A stretch of DNA of 64,000 bases from the NCBI RefSeq assembly GCF_001591665.1, contig NZ_BCVI01000033.1, positions 103,344 through 167,343 of the forward strand. Direction: 5' to 3'. This DNA is from Neobacillus soli NBRC 102451 (GTDB lineage Bacteria > Bacillota > Bacilli > Bacillales > Cytobacillaceae). Below are positions 7,690 to 16,623 of this stretch, in pieces. The position numbers and the translations under genes are program-made. Each line of letters starts with the position of its first letter. The stretch's first letter is position 1. The notes under the pieces are model-generated. The model was not told the DNA's origin and did not search any database. It was given only the letters and a program-made list of their open reading frames with translations.

Positions 7690-8995
7690 TAAATATTTGC
7701 ACGTGCTGCAGACAATTAATCCGATTAAGTTTAATGGAAAGGTGACCCAGGTGATTGGCCTTACGATTGAATCACAAGGCCCCGATGTCAAAATGGGCGA
7801 TGTTTGTCATATCTATCCCTCAATGGGTGAACCTCCATTAGAAGCTGAGGTTGTCGGCTTTAAAGGGAATCGAGTCCTATTAATGCCCTTAGGAGAGATT
7901 GTTTCGATTGGACCAGGCTGCGAAGTGGTATCCACCGGCAAACCATTAACTGTCAAGGTGGGAATGGAATTATTAGGGAGCGTGTTAGATGGTTTGGGCA
8001 AACCGATGGATGAAAGTCCATTGTCTTCCGGATTAATTGAAGTGGTCACAAATAACAATCCGCCTAACCCCTTGAAACGCCCGCGAATCCACGAGCCATT
8101 GAATGTGGGTGTTCGTTCAATTGACGGGCTGCTTACAATTGGAAAAGGGCAAAGGGTCGGCATCTTTGCCGGAAGCGGCGTTGGAAAAAGCACCTTATTA
8201 GGGATGATTGCAAGAAATACGAGTGCAGATGTAAATGTCATTGGGCTGATTGGAGAACGGGGAAGAGAGGTTCTTGATTTTATCGAAAGAGACTTAGGGA
8301 AAGAAGGCTTGGAAAAATCAGTAGTGATTGTGGCTACTAGCGACCAGCCGGCTTTAGTCAGGATCAAAGGGGCAATCATCGCTACGACGATTGCTGAATT
8401 TTTCCGCGATCAAGGCTTAAGTGTGAATCTGATGATTGATTCTGTTACCCGGTACGCGATGGCACAAAGAGAAATTGGCTTGGCCATCGGGGAGCCGCCA
8501 ACGACAAAAGGGTATACTCCATCGGTTTTCGCCATGCTGCCAAAGCTCTTAGAAAGGGCTGGAACGGGACCAAAGGGTGAAATTACAGCCTTTTATACGG
8601 TCTTAGTCGACGGTGACGATATGAATGAACCGATTGCAGACACTGCCAGAGGAATCTTGGACGGGCACATTGTGTTAGATCGGAAATTAGCACAGCAAGG
8701 ACATTATCCGTCGATTAACATTTTAAACAGCGTCAGCCGTGTCATGAAAGATATCGCTACGGCTCCGCATCTTCAGGCGGCAGAGAAAATTAAGCAATAC
8801 ATGGCGATTTATAAAGAGGCAGAGGATTTAATTAAAATCGGAGCCTATAAGCAAGGGACGAATCCGGAAATTGATTTATCGATTAAGTATAAAGCGTGGA
8901 TTGACAACTTCTTAAAACAAGGAGTGAATGAAGCATCCCATTTAGATGATTCCATTCAAACAATGATTCAACAATTCGGGGGGATGGTTACATGA
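7667..8995 (+). CDS. fliI: Flagellum-specific export ATPase FliI
   Basis: FliI is the hexameric ATPase that delivers export substrates to the type III gate, related to the F1 beta subunit. The Walker A is GIFAGSGVGKSTLLGMIARN. The Walker B region is VNLMIDSVTRYAMAQREIGL. The signature GEPPTTKGYTPSVFAMLPKL and the arginine-containing GDDMNEPIADTARGILDGH are intact. Starting at ATG 7667 (GGGAT 8 bases upstream) gives 442 residues. ATGs at 7658 and 7676 are in frame and possible. The gene overlaps fliH at its start, and its stop overlaps the ATG of fliJ. Confidence 0.95.
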   Translation: MKKMLEIDKYLHVLQTINPIKFNGKVTQVIGLTIESQGPDVKMGDVCHIYPSMGEPPLEAEVVGFKGNRVLLMPLGEIVSIGPGCEVVSTGKPLTVKVGMELLGSVLDGLGKPMDESPLSSGLIEVVTNNNPPNPLKRPRIHEPLNVGVRSIDGLLTIGKGQRVGIFAGSGVGKSTLLGMIARNTSADVNVIGLIGERGREVLDFIERDLGKEGLEKSVVIVATSDQPALVRIKGAIIATTIAEFFRDQGLSVNLMIDSVTRYAMAQREIGLAIGEPPTTKGYTPSVFAMLPKLLERAGTGPKGEITAFYTVLVDGDDMNEPIADTARGILDGHIVLDRKLAQQGHYPSINILNSVSRVMKDIATAPHLQAAEKIKQYMAIYKEAEDLIKIGAYKQGTNPEIDLSIKYKAWIDNFLKQGVNEASHLDDSIQTMIQQFGGMVT

Positions 8996-9435
8996 GTTTC
9001 CAATTTCAGTTTGAAAGGATTCTGACCATGAAGGAGAAAGAGACTGAATCCGCATTAAATGAAATGAATATGTTTAAGAGAATGAAAGAAACAGCTGAAA
9101 ATCAATTACTTGAGCTGGTCGAGAAAAAAGACAGCTACATGAATGACTATCAAAACATGATGCGAAATTCTATCAGGGTAACGGAAATACAGGAAAGAGA
9201 ACAATATCTCCTTTTTCTTAACAAGCAAATTGAAAAGGGTAGGAAAAAGGTCTTGGAAATTACAAAGGAATTTAACGTAAAAAATAGGATGTTAGTAGCT
9301 AAAAACCAGGAAGAAAAGGTTTGGAGTACTTGGCGGGAACGGTCGTTAGAAGAGTATACGGAGAAACTAAACAAAGAAGAACAAAATTCGTTGGATGAGA
9401 TGGCGGTTATCCGCTATTTTCGCAATAAAAACTAG
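8992..9435 (+). CDS. fliJ: Flagellar export chaperone-like protein FliJ
   Basis: FliJ is the coiled-coil stalk that fits into the FliI hexamer, like the gamma subunit of F1. The 147-residue protein is charged and helical almost throughout, with the family opening FQFQFERILTMKEKETE and a YLLFLNKQIEKGRKKV segment in the middle. The ATGA overlap with fliI and its position directly after it support the assignment, because FliJ is poorly conserved in sequence. Confidence 0.88.
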   Translation: MSFQFQFERILTMKEKETESALNEMNMFKRMKETAENQLLELVEKKDSYMNDYQNMMRNSIRVTEIQEREQYLLFLNKQIEKGRKKVLEITKEFNVKNRMLVAKNQEEKVWSTWRERSLEEYTEKLNKEEQNSLDEMAVIRYFRNKN

Positions 9436-9480
9436 CCGCATCAAGTCAGTAAAACCAGCAAGCTTACTAAAAGGGAAAGA

Positions 9481-9834
9481 GTGCAAATAAAAATGAATGA
9501 GAAGCAAACAAAACGGATACAAACTGTCCAATTTGCCCAGTTATCAGAGGGAATAAAAACATCTGGTGCTGGTAAAGAATTAAACTCAATTGATGATGTA
9601 AATCTTCAGTTAATTGTCGAGCTAGGCAAAACGAATATGCGGGTGAGGGACATTCTGAAAATTAAACCTGGCGTAATCATTTCTGTCGATAAGTTAGCAG
9701 GGGAGCATGTGGATGTTGTCATCAACGGGTCATCTGTAGCCGAAGCGGAAGTTGTTGTCGTCGATGAGAAATTTGCGATTCGCATCACCGACATCGTCTC
9801 AAAACAGGAGCGGGAAGAAAGAATGATCGATTAG
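9481..9834 (+). CDS. fliN: Second FliN-type flagellar switch protein
   Basis: A 117-residue protein made of a short N-terminal tail (with KRIQTVQFAQL, like the linker before the FliN domain of Gram-positive FliY/FliN) and a full SpoA domain (LQLIVELGKTNMRVRDILKI; VVINGSSVAEAEVVVVDEKF; IRITDIVS). It should be a C-ring component. The domain is close to that of the fliN fragment at the left window edge but the N-termini differ: this one lacks the EELEALL chemotaxis-binding motif. It sits between fliJ and fliO. The GTG at 9481 has AAGGG 5 bases upstream; an ATG at 9493 is an alternative. Confidence 0.88.
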   Translation: MQIKMNEKQTKRIQTVQFAQLSEGIKTSGAGKELNSIDDVNLQLIVELGKTNMRVRDILKIKPGVIISVDKLAGEHVDVVINGSSVAEAEVVVVDEKFAIRITDIVSKQEREERMID

Positions 9835-9845
9835 AGGTGAGGTTT

Positions 9846-10457
9846 TTGAATACCGTTCATTTATGGAAAAAAGTAACGCTCGTATTGGTGATTGTTTTGC
9901 TTACATCTTCTTTTCATGGCTATGGTAAGAAAGTGGCTTTTGGAAAGGGAAATGATACCGTTTATGATGCCTATAAAACGGATAAGAACCAAAAAAATAT
10001 GGATGCAGCTCAATCAAATGAGAAAACAAATTCGCTTGTTCCCCAGTTGATTAAATTTGTTTTTTCGTTTGCTGGCATTATTATTCTCTTACTCTTACTT
10101 TTAAAATTTTTAAAATCAAAATCGAAGCAAATATATTCACAGGGGCCTTTTTATGCCATGGGCGGACATTCCTTAGGAGGAAATCGCTCCCTACAATTGA
10201 TTATGATCGGTAAAACGTTACATATCTTAGGAATCGGCAATGAAGTCCAGCTGCTTCGGACCGTTGAATCTGGAGAAGAACAGGATTACATTTTGCAATC
10301 ACTCGTAGAAGATACGGCGAGAAAACAAAAAACGGCACTTTTTTCCTTCAAAAAGAAAAATGCAAACAATCAGGCAGCGGATTGGGAACAAACCTTCCTT
10401 TCGCAAATGAACCAGGTGAATCAATCAAGTATTCCAATCAATAAGTTAAAAGACTAA
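9846..10457 (+). CDS. fliO: Flagellar biosynthesis protein FliO (FliZ of Bacillus)
   Basis: FliO helps assemble the FliPQR export gate. The protein has an N-terminal hydrophobic signal-like segment (VTLVLVIVLLTSSF), a short extracytoplasmic part, one membrane helix near residues 60-80 (FSFAGIIILLLLLLKFL) and a cytoplasmic FliO domain (GPFYAMGGHSLGGNRSLQLI; MIGKTLHILGIGNEVQLL). I prefer TTG at 9846 with AGAGGTGAGG upstream, giving 203 residues; a GTG at 9837 is in frame but overlaps that ribosome site. It lies in the standard place before fliP. Confidence 0.88.
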   Translation: MNTVHLWKKVTLVLVIVLLTSSFHGYGKKVAFGKGNDTVYDAYKTDKNQKNMDAAQSNEKTNSLVPQLIKFVFSFAGIIILLLLLLKFLKSKSKQIYSQGPFYAMGGHSLGGNRSLQLIMIGKTLHILGIGNEVQLLRTVESGEEQDYILQSLVEDTARKQKTALFSFKKKNANNQAADWEQTFLSQMNQVNQSSIPINKLKD

Positions 10458-10462
10458 GAAAA

Positions 10463-11215
10463 ATGGCGGAGATTCAGTTGCTAAAGAAAATTTTTATTAT
10501 CCTACCTTTTATTTTTTTGATTTCTCATGAAGTTGGACTTGCAGCCTTTGACACATCCATACCGGGGTTGAACGTAAGCTCCGAACCAGAAAGTGTAGCC
10601 ACTTCCATTAAAATCATGATTCTATTAACCATTCTTTCGGTTGCACCAGCGATTCTGCTGCTAATGACCTCGTTTACGAGAATTGTCATTGTTTTATCGT
10701 TTGTCCGGACCTCCTTAGGCACACAGCAAATGCCGCCTAACCAAGTCATCATTGGTCTGTCGTTATTTCTCACCTTGTTTATTATGGGACCTGTTTTTTC
10801 AGATATTAATAAACAAGCGTATCAGCCGTTTATGGATGGGAAACTAACGCAGGAACAAGCCTTTGATACCGCCAGCAAGCCAATAAAGGAATTTATGGCG
10901 AAACATACACGGGAGAAAGACTTAAATCTATTTTTGGATTATACCAAGCAGAAAAAGCCAAAGACAATCGACGATATCCCATTACATGTGTTAGTTCCAG
11001 CCTATTCCATCAGTGAGTTGAAAACGGCCTTTCAAATGGGATTTATGATTTTCCTGCCCTTTCTAATCATTGATATGATTGTATCCAGCATATTAATGGC
11101 GATGGGAATGATGATGCTGCCGCCTGTGCTGATTTCACTGCCCTTTAAAATTTTGTTATTTATTTTAGTAGATGGCTGGCATTTAATTGTAAAATCCTTA
11201 CTCACCAGCTTTTAA
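10463..11215 (+). CDS. fliP: Flagellar export gate protein FliP
   Basis: FliP forms the core of the export gate with FliQ and FliR. It has a cleavable signal-like N-terminus (FIILPFIFLISHEV), the conserved LLMTSFTRIVIVLSFVR and LGTQQMPPNQVIIGLSLFLT motifs, and the C-terminal FMIFLPFLIIDMIVSSILMA with MMMLPPVLISLPFKILLFIL. ATG at 10463 gives 250 residues. A TTG at 10478, with GCGGAG upstream, gives a more usual signal peptide start and may be the real one. fliQ follows after 18 bp. Confidence 0.95.
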   Translation: MAEIQLLKKIFIILPFIFLISHEVGLAAFDTSIPGLNVSSEPESVATSIKIMILLTILSVAPAILLLMTSFTRIVIVLSFVRTSLGTQQMPPNQVIIGLSLFLTLFIMGPVFSDINKQAYQPFMDGKLTQEQAFDTASKPIKEFMAKHTREKDLNLFLDYTKQKKPKTIDDIPLHVLVPAYSISELKTAFQMGFMIFLPFLIIDMIVSSILMAMGMMMLPPVLISLPFKILLFILVDGWHLIVKSLLTSF

Positions 11216-11233
11216 ATAAGAGAGGAATACCCT

Positions 11234-11503
11234 ATGACACCGGAAATGGTTATTGAAATATCCAAGCAAAGCGTTTATGTAACAGCTTTAGTTGCCGCTC
11301 CCATCTTAGTGCTCGCTTTAGTAGTAGGTCTAATTATTAGTATTTTCCAATCCGTTACGCAAATCCAAGAGCAAACGCTTGTGTTTGTTCCAAAAATTAT
11401 CGCCGTGTTTATTGGATTATTGGTCTTTGGACCATGGATGTTACGGCAGCTGTTAAACTTTACCGAAAACATCTTTGGCAATCTGTCCCATTTTGTAGGG
11501 TAG
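11234..11503 (+). CDS. fliQ: Flagellar export gate protein FliQ
   Basis: A small 89-residue protein with two transmembrane helices, part of the FliPQR gate. Family landmarks are the opening MTPEMVIEISKQSVYV, GLIISIFQSVTQIQEQTL and FVPKIIAVF. It is preceded by AGAGAGGAAT. fliR begins 6 bp downstream. Confidence 0.95.
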   Translation: MTPEMVIEISKQSVYVTALVAAPILVLALVVGLIISIFQSVTQIQEQTLVFVPKIIAVFIGLLVFGPWMLRQLLNFTENIFGNLSHFVG

Positions 11504-11509
11504 TGCACC

Positions 11510-12292
11510 ATGATGGAATGGTTAAATGAAATACCTTTATTTCTACTAATCTTGGTTCGAATATCTTGTTTTTTTATCACGGTTCCTGTCTTTATGACGA
11601 AAACAATCCCAGCACCCTTTAAAATTGGACTCGCCTTTTTTCTAGCGGTCATTGTTACCATGTCTACTGATAAAAGCGGAATTCAGGCATTTTCAGCTGA
11701 ATATATCATCCTAATCATAAAGGAATCCTTAGTTGGTTTAGGATTAGGCTTCATTGCCTCTATTCTATTTTATGCGATTCAATTAGCCGGAACGTTTATC
11801 GACCTTCAAAGCGGTTTTGCTATGGGGGCAGTTTTTGATCCACAATCCGGTACCAACGTTAATTTAACGGGAAGGTTAAAAAACGTATTAGCAACGCTAT
11901 TTCTGTTTTCACTGGATGGACATCACCTGCTCATCCGGGGTGTGTTAGAAAGCTATCAGTGGATTCATGTAGAAGCTCTCGTCCCTGCCATGCTGGACGG
12001 CAGAATCTCTACCTTGTTACTTGAAACCTTCAAACACTCTTTTGTGATTGCGTTTTTACTAGCCGCTCCGATTGTGTTCACCTTATTTTTGGTAGATTTA
12101 GTGCTCGGCATCATCGGGAAAACGTCGCCGCAAATCAATCTGATGGTGGTCGGCTTTTCATTAAAAATTGGTGTTTATTTTATGGTCTTGTTTTTAGCGC
12201 TTCCTGGCTTTTTTCTCTTACTGCATCGCTTATTTGCGCAGATGTTTGATGCTATCAGTCAAATGATTCGAATTATGGGAGCGTCTTTATGA
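11510..12292 (+). CDS. fliR: Flagellar export gate protein FliR
   Basis: FliR completes the FliPQR gate in the inner part of the basal body. The 260-residue hydrophobic protein has about six membrane segments and the family motifs LLILVRISCFFITVPVF, IKESLVGLGLGFIASILFYAIQ and GSFIDLQSGFAMG-like AGTFIDLQSGFAMGAVFDP, followed by the VFTLFLVDLVLGIIGKTSPQ segment. The stop codon overlaps the start of flhB (ATGA), so the two are translationally coupled. Confidence 0.95.
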   Translation: MMEWLNEIPLFLLILVRISCFFITVPVFMTKTIPAPFKIGLAFFLAVIVTMSTDKSGIQAFSAEYIILIIKESLVGLGLGFIASILFYAIQLAGTFIDLQSGFAMGAVFDPQSGTNVNLTGRLKNVLATLFLFSLDGHHLLIRGVLESYQWIHVEALVPAMLDGRISTLLLETFKHSFVIAFLLAAPIVFTLFLVDLVLGIIGKTSPQINLMVVGFSLKIGVYFMVLFLALPGFFLLLHRLFAQMFDAISQMIRIMGASL

Positions 12293-13386
12293 GGGTGGAT
12301 GACCAATTTTTACTTAAATTAGATTTACAATTTTTCGCTGAGGAAAAGACAGAAAAGGCGACTCCACAGAAACGGAAGGAAGCCAGGAAAAAAGGCCAAG
12401 TGGCAAAAAGTGTGGAGGTTTCCTCTTCCATTCAGCTTCTATCATTTTTTCTGTTCCTGCTCTTCTATGGTAACTATTTTGCTACAACGATTTTCGTCTT
12501 GTTTCGCGATGTTTTTTCTGCCTATTTATTAATAGATTTAACCGCTGCAAGTACATATAAACTGTTCGTTGATTTATCGTTTATCACGATTAAATTGGTT
12601 TTACCTATTTTGTTAGTCATATTTGTTGCGGCCTTACTTTCAAATTACCTGCAATTTGGCTTTTTATTTACCACTGAAAATTTGAAATTCAATTTTAAAA
12701 AAATCAACCCCATTGAAGGGGCCAAACGCATTTTATCAATAAGGTCACTTGTTGAACTACTTAAAAATAGTTTGAAGATTATCCTAATTGCGGGGATATC
12801 CTACTTCTTGTTAAAAAAAGAAATTACAACCTTTCTGCATTTTTCACAAATGGAAATCACGCAAATCATTGCTTACCTCTTTTCTGTGATTATCAAAATG
12901 GGCGTGGCTACCTCTGCGATGTATGTCGTATTAGGTGCGGCGGATTTCATTTATCAAAATTATGACAATGAAAAGAAAATGAAGATGTCGTTAAAAGAAA
13001 TTAAGGATGAACATAAAAAAAGTGAAGGCGATCCGTTGGTTAAAGGGAAAATCAAAGAAATGCAAAGGGCGATGTCGTTAAATAGAATGATTCATGACGT
13101 GCCAACGGCAGATGTCATTATCACCAACCCCACCCATTATGCCATCGCCATCGCCTATGATGCCAATGATTCGAAAGCACCTGTTGTCGTTGCGAAGGGG
13201 GTTGACTTTATCGCCCAAAAGATTAAAGAAATAGCGAAAGAAAATGGTGTCGTTCTAACAGAAAATAAGCCTCTAGCACGGGCTTTATATGCAAATGTGG
13301 AAATCGGTCAGGAAATACCGGAGGAATTATTTAAAGCCGTAGCCGAAATCCTTGCCTATGTTTTTCGCTTAAAAGGAAAATTTTAA
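12289..13386 (+). CDS. flhB: Flagellar export switch protein FlhB
   Basis: FlhB controls export specificity and switches from hook to filament substrates after self-cleavage. The N-terminus has the expected LQFFAEEKTEKATPQKRKEA motif. Four membrane helices lie at about residues 35-215. The cytoplasmic domain contains the NPTH cleavage site (VIITNPTHYAIAIAYD), so autocleavage between N and P should be intact. Length is 365 residues. The FliK ruler protein that normally triggers the switch is not encoded between fliJ and flhB. Confidence 0.96.
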   Translation: MRVDDQFLLKLDLQFFAEEKTEKATPQKRKEARKKGQVAKSVEVSSSIQLLSFFLFLLFYGNYFATTIFVLFRDVFSAYLLIDLTAASTYKLFVDLSFITIKLVLPILLVIFVAALLSNYLQFGFLFTTENLKFNFKKINPIEGAKRILSIRSLVELLKNSLKIILIAGISYFLLKKEITTFLHFSQMEITQIIAYLFSVIIKMGVATSAMYVVLGAADFIYQNYDNEKKMKMSLKEIKDEHKKSEGDPLVKGKIKEMQRAMSLNRMIHDVPTADVIITNPTHYAIAIAYDANDSKAPVVVAKGVDFIAQKIKEIAKENGVVLTENKPLARALYANVEIGQEIPEELFKAVAEILAYVFRLKGKF

Positions 13387-13411
13387 TGTCTTTAGGAAAT
13401 AAGGTGGAAAA

Positions 13412-15463
13412 ATGAAGTTTAAAGAAATTGCCGTGTTGCTGGCTGTGTTATTAATTGTTGTCATGATGGTCATTCCATTGCCTACCATCCTATTAGATAT
13501 TTTACTCATCATTAATATCTCCCTATCTATCACGATTTTATTAGTGGGAATGAATACAAAGGAGCCATTAGATTTCTCTATTTTTCCTTCTTTGCTGCTG
13601 TTAACGACACTTTTTCGTTTGGCACTGAACGTATCTACCACTCGTTCCATCCTTTCTCATGGGAACGCAGGGAATGTGGTAGCAACCTTTGGGGAATTCG
13701 TCATCGGCGGGAATCCTGTTATTGGATTTATCATCTTTTTAATTCTGGTTATCATTCAATTCCTTGTGATTACGAAGGGGTCAGAACGGGTGGCAGAGGT
13801 TGCCGCACGGTTTACATTAGATGCCATGCCCGGTAAACAAATGAGTATTGACGCAGATTTAAACGCAGGTCTTATTAATGAAAAAGATGCTCGGGAAAGG
13901 CGGGAGAAAGTAGGGCGGGAAGCTGACTTTTACGGTGCAATGGATGGTGCCAGTAAATTCGTTAAAGGGGATGCGATTGCTGGGATCATTATTTTGTTCA
14001 TTAATGTTATCGGCGGTTTTATTATCGGTATGACGATGATGGGGATGGATTTCGCCCAGGCAGCGAGCACGTTTACCCTGCTTTCTGTCGGAGATGGTTT
14101 GGTAAGTCAAATCCCGGCACTGTTAATTTCTACGGCAACAGGGATTATCGTCACCCGGGCGGCTTCCGATGGGAACTTGGGGGATGACCTGACACAGCAG
14201 TTATTTGCTTATCCGAAGTTAATTTATGTTGTTGCAGGATGTATTGCCTTATTTGGGTTAGTTACTCCGATCGGCATTCTGTTAACTTGGAGTATTGCTG
14301 GTTTCTTAATCTATGCAGCATATAAAATGCAAAAAGCAAAAGAAAAAGAAGCAGAAGAAGTGGAAGAAATACTGGCTCTTCCGATTGAAGAGGAAAATAG
14401 TCCGGAGAATGTACTGAACCTTCTTCAAGTTGATTCCTTGGAATTTGAATTTGGTTTAGGCTTAATCCCGTTAGCAGATGTTTCACAGGGCGGGGATATA
14501 TTAGATCGTGTCATTGCGATTCGAAAACAGGTCGCCTTGGAACTAGGGTTAGTGATCCCCATCATCCGGATTCGCGATAATGTCAATTTAGAATCCAATC
14601 AGTATGTAATCAAATTAAAGGGAAATGAGATAGCCAACGGGGAAATTTTTCTCAATCACTATCTCATGCTTGTGCCTGAAGATGAGGATCATGCGATTGT
14701 TGGGATTGAAACGGTCGAACCAACCTTTGGCCTGCCGGCTTTATGGATAAACGATGAAATGAAACAAAAGGCAGAAATTTATGGCTATACCGTTGTGGAT
14801 GCTACTTCCGTTATCACTACCCACCTAGCAGAAACGATTAAACGCTTTGCACACGAAATTTTAGGAAGAGAAGAAACGAAACAGCTAATTGAAAAGGCGA
14901 AGGAAACCTCTCCATCCATTGTAGAAGAGCTAGTCCCATCATTGTTATCGATGGGTCAAATACAAAAAGTACTACAAAAGCTGTTAAAAGAAAAAGTCTC
15001 GATTCGAAACCTGCCTGTGATCCTTGAAACCCTTGCCGATTGGGCTGTTTTTACGAAAAACCCTGATTATCTAACCGAGTATGTCAGACAAAGCTTATCA
15101 CGGCAAATTACGAAACAATTGACCGTTGGAAAAATGATTCAAGTGATAACGGTGAATGCAACCGTTGAAAAGATGATCAGCGAAAACCTTCAAGAAACGG
15201 AACAAGGGATTTATCTTACGTTAGACCCACAAACGATTCAGCAATTGGTTGGATCCTTAAATGAGACGATCCAGCAGGTGGTTAAGGCGGGAATTCAACC
15301 GACTATCATGACATCGCCAACCATTCGGATGTATGTAAAACAAATTGTGGAACGAATTAACGAAGATATCCCCGTAATCTCGTTTAACGAATTGGAATCA
15401 AATGTGGAAGTGCAAAATATCGGAGTTGTTCATTTTCAAGATGTTGGAGTGGTTACTGCATGA
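13412..15463 (+). CDS. flhA: Flagellar export protein FlhA
   Basis: FlhA forms the nonameric ring of the export apparatus that binds substrate-chaperone complexes. The 683-residue protein has about eight N-terminal membrane helices and the FHIPEP signature: LNVSTTRSILSHG, GDAIAGIIILFINVIGG and RFTLDAMPGKQMSIDADLN with GLINEKDARERR. The cytoplasmic domain, from about residue 330, is complete (for example EPTFGLPALWI and ATSVITTHLAETIKRFAHE). It follows flhB after 25 bp with AAGGTGGAA as ribosome site and overlaps flhF by 4 bp. Confidence 0.96.
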   Translation: MKFKEIAVLLAVLLIVVMMVIPLPTILLDILLIINISLSITILLVGMNTKEPLDFSIFPSLLLLTTLFRLALNVSTTRSILSHGNAGNVVATFGEFVIGGNPVIGFIIFLILVIIQFLVITKGSERVAEVAARFTLDAMPGKQMSIDADLNAGLINEKDARERREKVGREADFYGAMDGASKFVKGDAIAGIIILFINVIGGFIIGMTMMGMDFAQAASTFTLLSVGDGLVSQIPALLISTATGIIVTRAASDGNLGDDLTQQLFAYPKLIYVVAGCIALFGLVTPIGILLTWSIAGFLIYAAYKMQKAKEKEAEEVEEILALPIEEENSPENVLNLLQVDSLEFEFGLGLIPLADVSQGGDILDRVIAIRKQVALELGLVIPIIRIRDNVNLESNQYVIKLKGNEIANGEIFLNHYLMLVPEDEDHAIVGIETVEPTFGLPALWINDEMKQKAEIYGYTVVDATSVITTHLAETIKRFAHEILGREETKQLIEKAKETSPSIVEELVPSLLSMGQIQKVLQKLLKEKVSIRNLPVILETLADWAVFTKNPDYLTEYVRQSLSRQITKQLTVGKMIQVITVNATVEKMISENLQETEQGIYLTLDPQTIQQLVGSLNETIQQVVKAGIQPTIMTSPTIRMYVKQIVERINEDIPVISFNELESNVEVQNIGVVHFQDVGVVTA

Positions 15464-16623
15464 AGATTAAAAGATATCACGTAAATTCCTTACCACAGGC
15501 CGTGCAGCAGATTCGATTAGAGTTAGGAGAAAATGCCGTCATTTTAAACACAAAGGAAATAAAAACAGGCGGATTTCTTGGCCTATTTAAAAGGAAACAA
15601 CTCGAGGTAATCGCTGCTTCAGAGGCGGCGGAACAGAAGATGGAGCAACCGGTGCCAAAGGAGGCACCGAAAGAACAAGCAGAAACTGAAGTCCTTACTC
15701 GGATAAATCAGATGGAACAGCTCCTCGGAGATTTCATTAAATATCAAAATCAAAATCAAAATCAAAATCAAATAAAGCAACACACTCCATCAACGTTGGC
15801 ACCATGGCTGGAACGGCTAAAGGAACAAGAGGTTGATGAAGAAGTCCTTCAATATCTTGCTAAAAAAATCATGAGCCAACACCCTTCTATCGAACAGCAA
15901 ACAGAGCAGGAAGTTGGGGGGATTGTCCTGACTGCATTAACGAAGCTGTTTCAGGACGGTATTGCACCGGAGGGGTTGGATGCAAATGCGGCGATAATTA
16001 CGCTCATCGGTCCTACAGGTGTTGGAAAGACGACAACGATTGCAAAGCTTGCATCAAGGCAAGTGTTGTTTCAGAGGAAAAAGGTAGGGTTTTTAACCGC
16101 CGATACCTTCCGAATCGCCGCGATTGAGCAGCTAAAGACGTATGCCAACATTTTGAATATCCCGATTGAAGTAGTTGAGAACTCGAATCAGCTTAAAGAG
16201 TCGCTTAATAACTTAAAGAACTGCCAAATGATTTTTATGGACAGCGCAGGAAGAAATTATCTTGAAGAGCAATATATCGAGGAAATTAATGAGCTTCTCT
16301 CCCAGCCCTTTATTCAAGAAAATCACCTAGTTCTCAGTATGACCTCCAGGTGGAAGGATATGAAACAAATTGTTGAAAAGATGAAATCGGTCCAGATTGA
16401 TCGAGTAATCCTGACAAAATGGGATGAAAGCACCTGTTTCGGAGCGGCTTTAAATCTCATTTATCACTATCCATACCCTTTATCGTTTATTAGTTTGGGA
16501 CAAGGTGTTCCTGAAGACATTATGCAAGCAGAACCGGAATATATGGCTAAAAAGATACTGGGAGTAGATGAAGATGAAACAGGATCAAGCACAAAAGTTG
16601 AGAGAATTGTATCAGCGTTTTAA
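15460..16623 (+). CDS. flhF: SRP-type GTPase FlhF
   Basis: FlhF is a signal-recognition-particle-like GTPase that sets flagellar position and number. The N-terminal part (KIKRYHVNSLPQAVQQIRLE) is the FlhF-specific B domain. The NG domain has the G1 loop LIGPTGVGKTTTIAKLA, DTFRIAAIEQLKTYA, the G3 motif MDSAGR (usually DTAGR) and LTKWDES (usually TKLDE). The linker contains a run of Q-N pairs encoded by a CAAAAT hexanucleotide repeat at about 15745-15768. Length is 387 residues. The last 50 bases overlap flhG. Confidence 0.94.
   Translation: MKIKRYHVNSLPQAVQQIRLELGENAVILNTKEIKTGGFLGLFKRKQLEVIAASEAAEQKMEQPVPKEAPKEQAETEVLTRINQMEQLLGDFIKYQNQNQNQNQIKQHTPSTLAPWLERLKEQEVDEEVLQYLAKKIMSQHPSIEQQTEQEVGGIVLTALTKLFQDGIAPEGLDANAAIITLIGPTGVGKTTTIAKLASRQVLFQRKKVGFLTADTFRIAAIEQLKTYANILNIPIEVVENSNQLKESLNNLKNCQMIFMDSAGRNYLEEQYIEEINELLSQPFIQENHLVLSMTSRWKDMKQIVEKMKSVQIDRVILTKWDESTCFGAALNLIYHYPYPLSFISLGQGVPEDIMQAEPEYMAKKILGVDEDETGSSTKVERIVSAF

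Noticed and set aside
7813..8379. 188-codon open frame on the minus strand
   Set aside because: It lies fully inside fliI, has no ribosome site and its product resembles no family; a composition shadow.
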